Shown piece by piece: positions 1-59,534 of a DNA stretch of 64,000 bases (the stretch's first letter is position 1; every line of letters begins with the position of its first letter). The translations under genes and the position numbers were made by a program. Source of the DNA: Valencia hispanica. Lineage: Eukaryota > Chordata > Actinopteri > Cyprinodontiformes > Valenciidae. The notes under the pieces are model-generated. The model did no database searches. It was given only the letters and a program-made list of their open reading frames with translations, and was not told the origin of the DNA. The stretch lies in NCBI GenBank assembly GCA_963556495.2, contig OY747717.1, positions 3,436,501 through 3,500,500 of the forward strand. Reading direction: 5' to 3'.

Positions 1-1043
1 CAGTGGTATATTTGATGTTTGATTTCTGAGTGCTGGAAATCTGACAAGCTTAGAGATGATACAACTGTTGATTACTGGACCTGTTCTTCTAAGCTTCACC
101 TGCGTAGATGGATTTTGAAACAGGAACAGGCGGGACCAGACGTTTACTGGGTTTGTGGCGACGGCAAGCTGAGATCCATTCTTCCGCCCGATTGGGGAGG
201 TATGTGTGATCACGTGATGTTAGCTTATGATGTCTCGATTGAAATTGATCCATTCCAGGAAAGTGCAGTTTCCTCACATCACATGTCTAGGAGAGAAGCA
301 CCTGTTCCAGGCAGCTTTGATGAGCATGTTTACCTTGACGTGATTGGTGTGCCACGCGGGGTCCCAGATGAATTTAAAGCTAGGAACCAGATTCTAGCAG
401 GGTTTGAGTCCATTTTATTGTGGCCTACTATTAAAAAAAATGTGGATTGGATTAATTACCTGTTTTATAATCAGCAGAGGTTCATCAATTACTCACACAA
501 CGCGTTACAGGGTGTGGCTGAGCAGCTCCATGCAACCTCCCTAGTGGCATGGAAAACCGGATGGCTATCGACATGTTAGCAGCAGAAAGGGGAGGAGCTT
601 GTGAGATGCTGGGGGGAAGGTGTTGCACCTATATCCCCGGAAACACAGATACTAATGGTAGTGTATCAAGGGCCTTAGAAGGCCTGAGAGTCATGAAAGA
701 GGGCCTTGCTAAGAATGCTGGTGTAAACACTAATCTAGGAGGTCTGAGCGATTGGTTGGATTCTGTATTGGGTGAGTGGAAATCACTAGCTATTTCTGTG
801 CTTGGGGCTTGTATTACAGCATTTGCAGTTTTCTCTGTGTGTGGTTGTTGTGTCATTCCATGCATTAGAGGTCTGGCGATCAGAGTGTTTGACAGAGCTT
901 TTACACATCAGATGTTAGCTAAATCTCTGGCTGGGTCGACCGATGCGAACAAACCTGATGCAGACGCCGAAAGACGAGATGAAGGGGATGGAGACGATGG
1001 ATGTGACGTGGACACGCTTGACGACCTCGAGCTATATGAGTAA
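1..1043 (+). pseudogene. Endogenous retrovirus env, 3' part (surface/transmembrane), frameshifted
   Basis: This is the carboxy-terminal half of a retroviral envelope gene. One open frame covers about 16-579 and carries the end of the surface subunit and the start of the transmembrane subunit. The reading then continues in another frame from about 549 to a stop at 1043. The second frame has the C-x6-CC motif of gamma-type transmembrane subunits (CEMLGGRCC) near 610, a hydrophobic membrane span near 780-890 with a cysteine-rich end, and a short acidic tail. The frame changes within a short A-run near 553, and an in-frame stop at 13-15 precedes the first frame, so this copy cannot make a complete Env. 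Gag and pol are not visible and would lie left of the window. It is not part of shroom3. The assignment to a retroviral env is firm; the exact ERV group is not decided. Confidence 0.8.
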
Positions 1044-1180
1044 TTGAATTACAGATGTATGACGATTACATTTAAATCACCTTGTGAATTAGGTTTTCTG
1101 ATGTTTTTTTTCTATAACTACTCTCTTGTGTTCCTCCATGGCAGTTCCATGAAAATTTAGCAGGGTCTCATCCCAGGTAA

Positions 1181-1284
1181 AGCAGAGAGAAAAAGGGGTT
1201 GATTTTCATTTTTCAGTTATATTTTTATTATTCTTTCATTCGTAGGTCATTTATCTGATTTCAGTTATGTTTCCTTTTTATTTT
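1181..1284 (+). other. Putative polypurine tract and 5' end of the ERV 3' LTR
   Basis: The purine run AGCAGAGAGAAAAAGGGG at 1181-1198 lies 138 bp after the env stop and is directly followed by TTGATTTTC. This is the expected layout of a plus-strand primer site followed by an LTR that begins with TG at 1200. The putative LTR is broken at 1284 by the Rex3-like insertion and may continue after 4448, where a TATAAA-like sequence occurs near 4572. The LTR call is inference, because the 5' LTR is not in the window to compare. Confidence 0.4.
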
Positions 1285-1310
1285 CCATCCATCCATCCAT
1301 TTGCTTCCGC

Positions 1311-2765
1311 TTATCCGGGGTCGGGTCGCGGGGGCAGCAGCCTAAGCAAAGAGACCCAGACTTCCCTCTCCCCAGCCACTTGTTCCAACTCCTCGGGAGG
1401 AACCCCAAGGCGCTCCCAGGCCAGCCGAGAAACATAGTCCCTCCAGCGTGTCCTGGGCCTTCCCCTGGGCCTCCTCCCGGTGGGACGTGCCTGAAACACC
1501 TCACCAGGGAGGTGTCCAGGAGGCATCCTGACCAGATGCCCGAGCCACCTCAACTGACTCCTCTCGATGTGGAGAAGCAGCTGCTCTACTCTGAGCCCCC
1601 TCCGGATGACTGAGCTTCTCACCCTATCTCTAAGGGAGAGCCCAGACACTCTGCGGAGGAAACTCATTTCAGCCGCTTGTATCCGTGATCTCGTTCTTTC
1701 GGTCACCACCCAGAGTTCGTGACCATAGATGAGGGTAGGAACGTAGATCGACCGGTAAATCGAGAGCTTCGCCTTTTGGCTCAGCTCTCTCTTCACCACG
1801 ACAGACCGGTAGAGCGCCCGCATAACTGCAGATGCCCCACCAATCCGTCTATCGATCTCCCGCTCCATTTTTCCCTCATTCGTGAACAAGACCCCCAGAT
1901 ACTTAAACTCCTCCACTTGGGGAAGGACCCCATCCCTGACCCGGAGGAGGCACCCCACCCTTTTCCGGCTCAAGACCATGGCCTCGGATTTGGAGGTGCT
2001 GATTCTCATCCCAGCCGCTTCACACTCGGCTGCGAACAGCTCCAGCGAAAGCTGTAGATCATGCTCCGATGAAGCCAACAGGACCACATCATCTGCAAAA
2101 AGCAGAGACCCGATCCTGAGGCCACCAAAACGGATCCCCGCAACGCCTTGGCTGCGCCTAGAAATCCTGTCCATAAAAGTTAGGAACAGGATCGGTGACA
2201 AAGGGCAACCTTGGCGGAGTCCAACTCTCACCGGAAACAAGCCCGACTTACTGCCGGCAATGCGAACCAAACTCTGGCACCGGTCGTACAGGGCCCTAAC
2301 AGCCCGTATCAAGGGGCCCGGTACCCCATACTCCCGGAGCACCCCCCACAGGGCCCCCCGAGGGACACGGTCGAACACCTTCTCCAAGTCCACAAAACAC
2401 GTGTAGACCGGTTGGGCGAACTCCCACGCACCCTCCAGGACCCTGCTGAGGGTGTAGAGCTGGTCCAGTGTTCCACGGCCAGGACGAAAACCGCATTGTT
2501 CCTCCTGGATCCGAGGTTCGACTATCCGTCGGACCCTCCTCTCCAGAACCCCTGAATAGACCTTACCAGGGAGGCTCAGAAGTGTGATCCCCCTGTAGTT
2601 GGAACACACCCTGTGGTCCCCCTTTTTAAACAGGGGGACCACCACCCCGGTCTGCCAATCCAAGGGAACTGCCCCCGATGTCCACGCAATATTGCAGAGC
2701 TGCGTTAACCAACACAGCCCCACAACATCCAGAGCCTTGAGGAACTCCGGTCGAATCTGGGATTG
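1311..2765 (-). pseudogene. Rex3-like reverse transcriptase domain
   Basis: This frame resumes at about 2760 with [12 protein letters not shown] and stays open to 1311. It has the reverse transcriptase palm blocks: VVVPLFKKGD, a QCGFRPGRGTLDQ block, CFVDLEKVFDRVPR, GLRQGCPLSP and the catalytic FADDVVLLA box (near 2090). The carboxy end is a basic tail finishing in PPRPDPG at the stop. Relative to the endonuclease frame there is a shift, and the segment normally joining linker and fingers appears deleted. The domain itself has no stop over 480 residues, which suggests a fairly recent insertion. Confidence 0.8.
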
Positions 2766-4342
2766 AGGAGGTCTTCGAAGTATTCCATCCACCGACCCAA
2801 AACGTCCCACGTCGAGGTCAGCAGCACACCATCCCCACTGTAAACAGTGTTGGTGGCAGACCGCTTTTCCCCCCTGAGACGCCGGATGGTGGACCAGAAT
2901 CGCTTCGAAGCCGTACGGAAGTCGTTTTCCATGGTCTCTCCAAACTCCTCCCAAGCCCGAGTTTTTGCCTCAGCAACCATCCGAGCCGCATCCCGTTTGG
3001 CCTGTCGGTACCTATCAGCTGCTTCAGGGGTCCCACAAGCCAAAAAGACCCGGTAGGACTCCTTCTTCAGCCTGACAGCATCCCTTACCGCCGGTGTCCA
3101 CCACCGGGTTCGGGGGTTACCGCCGCGACAGGCACCGACCACCTTGCGGCCACAGCTTCGGTCAGCCGCCTCGGCAATGGAGGCGCGGAACATGGTCCAC
3201 TCGGACTCGATGTCCCCCGCCTCCCCCGGGACGTGTTCAAAGTTCTGCCGGAGGTGTGAGTTAAAGCTCCTTCTGACAGGAGACTCTGCCAGACGTTCCC
3301 AGCAGACCCTCACAACACGTTTAGGCCTTCCAGGTCTGTCCGGCGTCCTCCCCCACCATCGGAGTCGACTCACCACCAGGTAGTGGTCAGTGGAGAGCTC
3401 TGCCCCTCTCTTCACCCGAGTGTCCAAAACATGCGGCCGCAGATCAGATGAGACGACAACCAAGTCGATCATTGAGCTGCGGCCTAAGGTGTCCTGGTGC
3501 CAAGTGCACATATGGACACCTTTATGCTTGAACATGGTGTTTGTTATGGACAATCCATGACAAGCACAGAAGTCCAATAACAAGACACCACTCGGGTTTA
3601 GATCGGGGGAGCCATTCCGCCCAACCACACCCCTCCAGGTCTCACTGTCATTGCCCACGTGAGCGTTGAAGTCCCCCAGCAGAACAAGGGAGTCCCCAGG
3701 AGGAGCACTCTCCAGCACCCCTTCCAAAGACTCCAAGAAGGGTGGGTAATCTAATCTGCTGTTTGGCGCGTAAGCACAAACAACAGTCAGGACCCGTCCC
3801 CCCACCCGAAGGCGGAGGGAGGCTACCCTCTCGTTCACCGGGGTAAACCCCAACGTACAGGCGCTGAGATGGGGGGCAACAAGTATGCCCACCCCAGCTC
3901 GGCGCCTCTCAGCCTCTCAACCTCTCTCGAGGAGACGGGTTCCAGAGCCAGAGCCGTGCGCCGAGGTGAGTCCGACGATGTCCAGTCGGAACCTCTCAAC
4001 CTCGCACACCAGCTCCGGCTCCTTCCCCACCAGAGAGGTGACGTTCCACGTCCCGAGAGCCAGCTTCTGCAGCCGAGGATCGGACCGCCAAGGTCCCCGC
4101 CTTTGGCCGCCGCCCATCCTGCACAGCACCCGACCCCTATGGCCCCTCCCACAGGTGGTGAGCTCATGGGAAGGGGGGCCCATGTTACCTCTTCGGACTA
4201 AGCCCGACCGGGCCCCATGGGTAAAGGCCTGGCCACCAGGCGCTCGCCAACGTGCCCCACCTCCAGGCCTGGCTCCAGAGGGGGGCCCCGGTGACCCGCG
4301 TCCGGGCGAGGGAACACTGAGTCCATCTGTCGTTTTCTTCAT
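2765..4342 (-). pseudogene. Rex3-like endonuclease domain, interrupted
   Basis: This minus-strand frame holds the endonuclease half of the LINE polyprotein. It starts in the leader and enters the endonuclease fold at LALGTWNVTSLVGKEPELV (near 4060). The catalytic-type motifs [10 protein letters not shown] (near 3670) and [13 protein letters not shown] (near 3370) are intact. A TGA at 3917-3919 interrupts the frame between LLERG and the next block, and a stretch seems to be missing there. The frame then runs through a basic linker to [10 protein letters not shown] near 2780, where it is lost. The family role is nicking of target DNA for target-primed reverse transcription. This copy is defective. 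Confidence 0.75.
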
Positions 4343-4448
4343 AGGGGTCTTTTGGGCTGCACTTTGTCTGATCCCTCACCTAGAACCAAATTGCCATGGG
4401 TGACCCTACCAGGAGCAAAAGCCCCCGACAACATAGCTCCTAGGATCA

Positions 4449-5440
4449 TTTTTATTTTTATTTTATTTTTCTTATTCAATTCCAGTTCATTGTTATTCAA
4501 CAATTATTTCCTTTTTCAGTTATTTCATTGTTTCGTTTATTCATATTAATCTATGAATAAGGGGAGGAGATTATAAATTCATTTATGAGCAGTGAATCAG
4601 TACTGAAATTGAGCCTATTGTTTTGAATATTACTAATCTGTTCTTTTTGCATAACCTCTTTAAAGGGTCACTGTGGCGCTGACAAATTAGTGACTGACGA
4701 TCTTTTGGTTTCGGGGTTTTCACAATGGATGCAAGCCTCATTTAAGGGAAGAGTACACGTTTCAATTTGTGCAAAATGTATTTTACTCATTCATGGTGGA
4801 CTTTACTGATCCTGCCTAAAATTTTTTATTTTTTTTCTCTATTTTGCAGTTATTTCTTAGACATCCTGATTTTGATGACGAGCGATGCAGAAATGGCTAC
4901 CTTGGGGGCAAAGAAGTTGCCACATTTTTTTTCACCCAAGAAGTCGTGAGACGACAAACACGACTATAGGTTGGAGGTTGATCATCTTACGCCCCTGGGT
5001 TTTTTTGAATGTGGTGTTGCATCGGGTCCAATAACTGGCATCAGGAAGGATGTATAGAAATCATCATTTTGTTCAGAAGTTGACTTACTGTGACATTTAA
5101 TGCACAAAAATCATTTGGTATTGTTGTTTTTTTCCTACTGCCTGCCTTCTCATTAGTGGTAGTTTCAAGTGAGCCATTTTTAATAATTTGTTTTTGTTGT
5201 TGTTTTGTTTATCACAGATATGATAAAGAGGGACATGTTGGTGGAACTTGCCGGGTTCTGTGTTAATTTCTCATTCCTGTTCACTTTTAGTCGTCCAAGT
5301 CTCCATCATCTGTGCCTGAGAGTTGGAGAAACTCCAACACTCGTAACATCTTCATCCATTGGCTTTTAAATACATATATTTGTGAGGTATTAGTGTAGAG
5401 CTTTATTTGGTCTTTTTAACACATGCTGTTGGAAGTTTAC
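4449..5440. other. AT-rich stretch, possible rest of ERV LTR; no gene seen
   Basis: No reading frame of note and no exon with good splice sites was found here. The first part may be the rest of the interrupted ERV LTR (TATAAA near 4572). The shroom3 exons that should follow exon T, coding for the bulk of the SD2 domain, were looked for on the minus strand and not found, so they should lie beyond the left edge. Confidence 0.4.
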
Positions 5441-54149
<48,709 letters not shown>

Positions 54150-55240
54150 CGGTGCAGATCTCAGCCTTGTTTTCTACTCTGCCGCCTTCTAGTCGGCTCC
54201 TTTTTCCAACTTCTCTCACCGTCTTCTCCTCTATAGGGTCCCAGAACGCCCCATTTCCTCCACCCCTTTTAGTCTCTGACCCTCCGGGATCTTTGATTTA
54301 GAAATCAAGAAATCCTGTTGTCAAAATTTCCACCAATTTCTCTGGTTTCCAAAATCCAAAAGCAGCTAAAATCTACACTCCAGCAACCTGATGAACTTCA
54401 GCTCTTCCCTCATCTACAGCCGTCTTCTTCTGATGAACGCCGTCTGCGTTGGTTCTGCAGAAGTTCCCCACATCCATGGAGGTTGGATTAAAGCTCAGCA
54501 CTTATCAGATACTTTTTTTCCGCCCCTTGAACCTCCAGCGCAAACTCTCATCTTCTCTCCAGCCTCTTCACATGTGCCTCTTTGTCCACGTCTTTTGGTC
54601 CGACGGGCCGAACCGTGCCGTCCCCGCCCCCCTCCAGTCCCCAGCTTGTTAAGCAAATCGAGCAATCAAGCGTCATTAGGCCTCTGTAAGATTAAAGCGT
54701 GAAGTAAACATCCTCGGCACAATTCGGTCCGGATGCCAGCCGTCGATCTGCGAGCAAGAGACATCAGAAGTTCGACAGGCGAGGAGGAAAGATGGGAGGA
54801 AGGGAGACTAAGAGGGAGACATAATGAGACGCTGGACAGGGAGGGAGATAACGACGGTTAGATTGTTTTGGGTGGAGACGTGGAGGAATGAGGCAATGAT
54901 TGGACTGATAGAGATAAAACAGATAAAGGAGTGGGAGGATAAAATAAAAAAAAAGCACAGAAGAAACCTGGAATATGCTTGGAGGAACTAAAAGAAGAGG
55001 CAAGGAGAATGGATGGATGACGAAGAAGAAGAAGAAGACGACAAACAGGAGGAGGATTTAGCTGAAAAGCCGGGGGGAGCGGTCTCATGATGCAGAGCGT
55101 GGTCGCTGCCGTGAACAATGACCCGATTATTATCGATCCACTCCGACTACCACCGCCTGAGAAACGTGGGTCCAAAAGCAGGATCACCGATAAGTTTCCC
55201 AAACACCCGGAAAGAACAAAAGTTCAGTGATAATCGTGTA
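54150..55240. other. Region upstream of the candidate first exon; possible promoter
   Basis: No coding feature is seen. If the exon at 53989-54149 is a true first exon, its promoter should be within 54150-54500. On the minus strand a CCTATAG sequence lies about 90 bases upstream of the ATG, too weak to call a TATA box. Purine-rich GAAGAAGAAG runs occur near 55022-55040. Confidence 0.3.
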
Positions 55241-55400
55241 AAAGTCGTTATAAAGACACAGAGTAGTGCTTCAACTCATCTCTGAAGGTCTTCATTTCAG
55301 TCAGGTTGAGGTCTGGACTTTGATTGGACCATTGCGACACATCAGTTTATTTCCTTTTCAGCCGTAGATCTGCAGCTGTGTTTGGGTTCGTTGACCTCTT
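55241..55400. mobile_element. Tc1-like fragment
   Basis: GTCAGGTTGAGGTCTGGACT near 55297 resembles the complement of the SPDLNP region of Tc1 transposases. It is short and decayed. Confidence 0.4.
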
Positions 55401-56110
55401 TGTCAGAACCTCCTGAAGACACAGGTGGAGCCCCCAACAATCCCCTGGATCAATGACTACCTGACAAACAGGTCATAATTTGTGAGACTGAAGGATTGTG
55501 GGTGAAACCAGGTGGTCAGCAGCACAGGAGCACCACAGGGCTCTGTACTCTCACCATTTCTTTTCACTCTGTACACCTCAGACTTCCAGTATAAGTCGGT
55601 GCGGAGACACGCAGCACCGTTATCCATCGAAAGCAACAGAGAGCGCACATCTGTGCTGTACTTCTTGAGGAAGCTTAGGTCCTTCAAGGTTTGAAGCAAG
55701 ATGCTGGAGATCTTCTACAAGTCTGTTGTGGAGAGTGTAATCTCTTCAGCCGTCATCTGTTGGGGTAGCAGCATCAGAGCCAGGGATTTAAAAAGGCTCA
55801 ACAACCTGATAAAGAAGGTTCTGGTTCTGTTCTTGGGACGACTGTGGAACATCTGGAGATGATGATGCAAAGAAGGATTCTTCATAAAATCAAAACAATT
55901 ATGGACAACCCTGAGCATCCTCTTCATGAGACAGTCATACAACAACAGAGCGTCTTCAGTCGGAGGCTTCTTCAGTTTCGCTGCAACACAGACCGCTACA
56001 GGAAATCCTTCCTGCCCACAGCCATCATCATCTACAACAACTCCTTAAAGAATTAATTATATGAGCTACACCAACACTTAATTTCCCTCTGGGATCAATA
56101 AAGTATTTTT
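55401..56110 (+). mobile_element. LINE reverse transcriptase 3' fragment with internal deletion
   Basis: The plus strand encodes in broken frames STGAPQGSVLSPFLFTLYTS, then FLRKLRSFKV, then MLEIFYKSVVESVISSAVIC and DRYRKSFLPTAI, and ends TCCCTCTGGGATCAATAAAG. The segment between the GAPQG box and FLRKL, which should carry the YADD box, is missing. The clade is unresolved. Confidence 0.7.
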
Positions 56111-56229
56111 GAATTGGTATGAGGTCTTTGTGCTGATATTTTGTCTTTGGTGTTCTCCAAACACCGTGCTGTGCTTTATGATCAAACATCTCTCCTTTGG
56201 TTTTCTTGCTGCCATCTCCTTTTTACAGA

Positions 56230-56510
56230 GAAAAGGTTTTCTCCTCCAACCTTCCAAAACTTGCGGAGCTCTTGGGTTTCTGGTCATTTCTCTGAGTTTC
56301 CCGCTCTGACCTTGGGGTGAATCTGCTGGGGCGTCCACTCCTGGGAAGGTTGGCAGCAGATGTTTTCCTCTCGGGAATCATCTTCCTCTCTGCAGGATGA
56401 TGAACTTCAGACAGTTTTGGAATAGGCCTGATGACCCCTCTGAGCTCATTGTTGTTGTCTTTCCGTCTATGCACCTCTATGCTCCAGAGCAGCAAGTCTG
56501 CAAAACTCCT
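56230..56510 (-). mobile_element. Tc1-like transposase fragment
   Basis: The minus strand has GKLREMTRNPRAPQVLE, like the copies at 51583 and 53560, with decayed flanks. Confidence 0.5.
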
Positions 56511-57685
56511 GCTTCTATAGGGTGATCACACTGATCATGATCAGCTAATCCATGCATTTTTTATTATTACTTGCAAAAAGAGTTTAGCTGTGATGATCAG
56601 ACTGGCTGCTATAAAAGAAATGCAGACGAAGGTCTGGTGTCTGCAAAGGTAACCTCTAAAGAAAAGCTGCAGACATCATCACTTCAGGACGAGCGTGCAG
56701 CAGGTTCCAGCACCGTCTCAGACAGAATGATGTAATTCTTTATAAAAAATTAACTTTTTCATCGTTAATTCCCAAACAAATATAGGGAGCCATTAAAGGC
56801 AAACAGAACCTGTTCCTGCATGGTTCCGAAGTGAGCGACACAAAGAACCAGCTGTAAACGTTTCCCTTTTCTGTTTGAAACCACAAACTGGATGGAGCGC
56901 CATGTTTGTATGACTGCAGGGTGTGTCATCTGATCATGCAGCTTATCTGTTGCCGTGGGTAACTGCTGCAGCCCATAATAATCTTCCCTCTGATCTGCAA
57001 TATCTGGACGTGCGATTGTTTTTTGGGTTTTTTTTTTTTAAGTCATAAAAAAGAGAAACTGACCAAAAGCAGCACAATCTTTTCTAAGATGATTTGGATC
57101 AGAACTGCTTGATGAAAGAAGAGTCTCACTGGTTTCATATAGAACCCATTTGGTATTTGACACGTCTGGTCCGGTCCATTCAGGAAAGACCTGCTAACCT
57201 GATGGGAATGTAGCAAACTTGGAAAACTTCCTTCGGTCGCCGAACTCGAGACGCGCTGCGGAGCGCTGTGAAAAAGTATTCACCCCCCTATGTGGAACTA
57301 TAATGGCCTCCCTTTGTGAAAGCATGAATTCCCTGTGATTCATCATATTGTTTGAAATGCTGAATGTAATTACGCAACTGGGCAAATAACCAGTTTTAAA
57401 CTGGTTGCAGTCTGTACAATATCCTCACAGGGATGGAAAAACATTTTGTAACCAGCCCAGTCATTCTCCTGATCTGGCAGCAGTCCGTTTGCTTTAGCTT
57501 AGCATAAACAATGGAAGTGAATGGTAACAGCTAGCATTTTGTGAGCAAAAGTCATGATAATCACTTAATAATTATCTTAATTATTGTTGGTGAATTTAAT
57601 AATCGGATTGATTGCAAATGAAAATAATAAGTAACACGAAGGAATTATAGGAGCCGATTTTTTTCTTTAATTTAATTTATTTCAG
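56511..57685. other. Repeat-poor sequence, nothing supported
   Basis: A TGAAAAAGTATTCACCCCCC-type segment near 57269 resembles a Tc1 end. No other feature was found. Confidence 0.4.
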
Positions 57686-58165
57686 AAAATAGACTTCAAA
57701 ATACTTTTACTGGTTTATGAATCATTGAATGGCTTAGCACAAGACCAATCAGGTCCTCTAATTCCAGTCTACTCAACATCCCTAGAATCAGAACCAAACA
57801 TGGAGAAGCAGCTTTCAGTTTCTATGCTCCTCTAATCTGGAACAAACTTCCAGAAAAACTGCAAAGCTGCTGAAACACTGAGTTGTTTTAAATCACGGCT
57901 AAAAACGTTTCTGTTTAGAGCTGCCTTTGAGTCATGCTTTGATGTATCATATGTTTCGTTTATGCTTCTTGCTGATTTTACATTATATGCTTTGTAATGC
58001 CTTGATGTACAGTATCTGTGTGTGCTTCCTGCTTTATTACTGTTTTTACTTTATGCTTTGTCTGTGTTTTACTGCAGTTTTATTTAACATCTTAATCATG
58101 TAAAGCACCTTGAATCACCTTGTTGTCGAAGGTGTGCTATACAAATAAAATTGCCCCGCCTTGCT
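57686..58165 (+). mobile_element. LINE 3' fragment (same family as 47455-47790)
   Basis: It begins in AATAGACTTCAAAATACTTTTA (split over 20 bases), passes the AGAATCAGAACCAAACATGG block and ends CACCTTGAATCACCTTGTTG ... GTGTGCTATACAAATAAA. It contains a short internal duplication in the 3' UTR (TTACTTTATGC-type phrases). Confidence 0.8.
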
Positions 58166-58419
58166 TATTTATTTGACAGGGACATTGCAATTCAACATAG
58201 TACAAAGCAAGCTTGTAACTGATGCGATGCAAAAAAAAAAAGTTTATAGCTAATGCTAATTTTCAACTAGTCCCTGGTTGGGCCTTTCTACGCAACAATA
58301 ACATTTTCCATTTCATCCTAAAAACTTACCTCTATATACACACACCGTATAAATCATTTACATACAAAAACTCAGTGCTGTTTACAAATGGGTACATTCC
58401 TGTTTCGATTTCAGCCAAG

Positions 58420-58740
58420 ACTTAACGCGAGATGCAAACATTTTAAACTCGGTCATGGTTTTAAGATCAGTGGGTAATGAGTTCCACAACTTTGTACTTT
58501 TATATGCAAAAGCAGACCGACCAGATGCAGTCTTACAGTGAGGAACTGTACAGTTGTTATTGATGGAGCCCCTGGTGACTCTGTTACTGTTTTGTCTCTG
58601 TATAAATGAACCGAGGGGCTCAGGTTATTGAGACATTTGAAAGTTAGTTTGAGAAAACATAAATCGCTAAAGCTTTCAGAGCTTAACAATTTATACTTGT
58701 GGCTTCTTGTCCATAATCTTTGTAGTTGGACTGTATTGAT
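58420..58740 (-). mobile_element. LINE coding fragment (tentative)
   Basis: The minus strand 58689-58453 frame reads LKLTFKCLNNLSPSVHLYRD, in the style of the carboxy end of fish LINE proteins. It is short; the class is uncertain. Confidence 0.35.
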
Positions 58741-58761
58741 TTTGACTTGGGACTACATTAC

Positions 58762-59434
58762 GACAAAGCGCCGCTGTAAGCCGCCGCTGCAAGGCGCCGC
58801 TGCAAGGCGCCGCTGCAAGGCGCAAGGACACGACGCAAAAGCCACCTGAAAGTGATTTACTCTACAAAACTCGCCGTTTCCAGTCATTAGGGTGAAATGT
58901 TGTAAATGTTATACAGTAAACCTGGAGGTGACGACGTCAGTCACAATTATAGTAATTCATAATAGCGCAGCAACACCCAAGGAATCAGAGTAAATAGAAC
59001 ATTACTTATAGCCATGGATGGCGCACTTCGTTCAGTATCTGTACAAAAAAAGGTTGGGACTGCCGTGTTCGTAGTACCTTTCTTTCTTTCTGGTAGAATA
59101 TTGAATTTTTTTCTTGGTAGTCCTCTGGTGAGAAATGCTCCTTGCAAACCAGATATTGATTAATTGTCTCCACGGGTGTTGCTGGAGGAAATCCCAGGGC
59201 AGCAAGCCGTTGTCTTCTTCGTTCCACATTAGATGGAATCCTGTCAAACGTTGTGTCGCTGTGTGTCTTCGGCTTGTTTTCGCAACCCTTTGCTACACAA
59301 GCAAGAACCATTTTCTTGCATTAGATTTATAACGTACTGAAAGTACGGCAGTAAAAGCTCATTTGTGTTTACATTAGTAGGTGACCTTTACGGGCGCTGC
59401 GTCATGTCCTTGCGCCTCACAGCGGCGCATTGTC
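58762..59434 (-). mobile_element. Short DNA transposon encoding a THAP domain
   Basis: The ends GACAAAGCGCCGCT (58762) and, on the complement, GACAATGCGCCGCT (59434) are inverted repeats; the similarity extends to GGCGCAAGGACA(C/T)GACGC on each side. The left arm has three tandem copies of GCCGCTGCAAGGC (about 58781-58819), which lengthen it. About 670 bp lie between the ends. There is no clear target-site duplication and no TTAA, so it differs from the element at 32003. Superfamily unresolved (P-like and Kolobok both carry THAP). Confidence 0.55.
59006..59311 (-). CDS. THAP-domain protein of the short transposon
   Basis: A 101-codon open frame starts MVLACVAKGCENKPKTHSDT. It has the THAP zinc pattern: C-x4-C at CVAKGC, then FDRIPSNVERRRQRLAALGF, then LVCKEHFSPEDY with Cys and His. 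The tail KERKVLRTRQSQP is basic. THAP domains bind DNA sequence-specifically. No catalytic domain follows in the element, so it is either a first exon left in a deletion derivative or a small DNA-binding product. The frame is intact. Confidence 0.7.
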   Translation of the reverse strand: MVLACVAKGCENKPKTHSDTTFDRIPSNVERRRQRLAALGFPPATPVETINQYLVCKEHFSPEDYQEKNSIFYQKERKVLRTRQSQPFFVQILNEVRHPWL

Positions 59435-59534
59435 CTTCCTTTTCATTCCTTTGTGTTACTTCTTATTTTTATTTGCAATCGATATGATTATTGGGGTCAC
59501 CAGGAATAATTAGGATCATTATTGAGTCATTTTC

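Larger units (their letters stand above)
1285..4448 (-). mobile_element. Rex3-like (RTE clade) LINE, nearly full length, inserted in the ERV 3' region
   Basis: The element reads right to left. It begins with a GC-rich leader near 4440, encodes an APE-type endonuclease and a reverse transcriptase, and ends immediately after the coding region in GGAT repeats (seen on the plus strand as CCATCCATCCATCCAT at 1285-1300). A very short 3' UTR ending in GATG-type repeats is the known hallmark of Rex3. The plus-strand flanks share TTTTTATTTT (1275-1284 and 4449-4458), a likely target-site duplication. It has an in-frame stop at 3917-3919 and a frameshift with probable internal loss near 2760, so it is inactive. 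Confidence 0.75.

Noticed and set aside
3869..4403. Long plus-strand frames in the GC-rich Rex3 leader
   Set aside because: They are shadows of the minus-strand LINE and result from high GC content.
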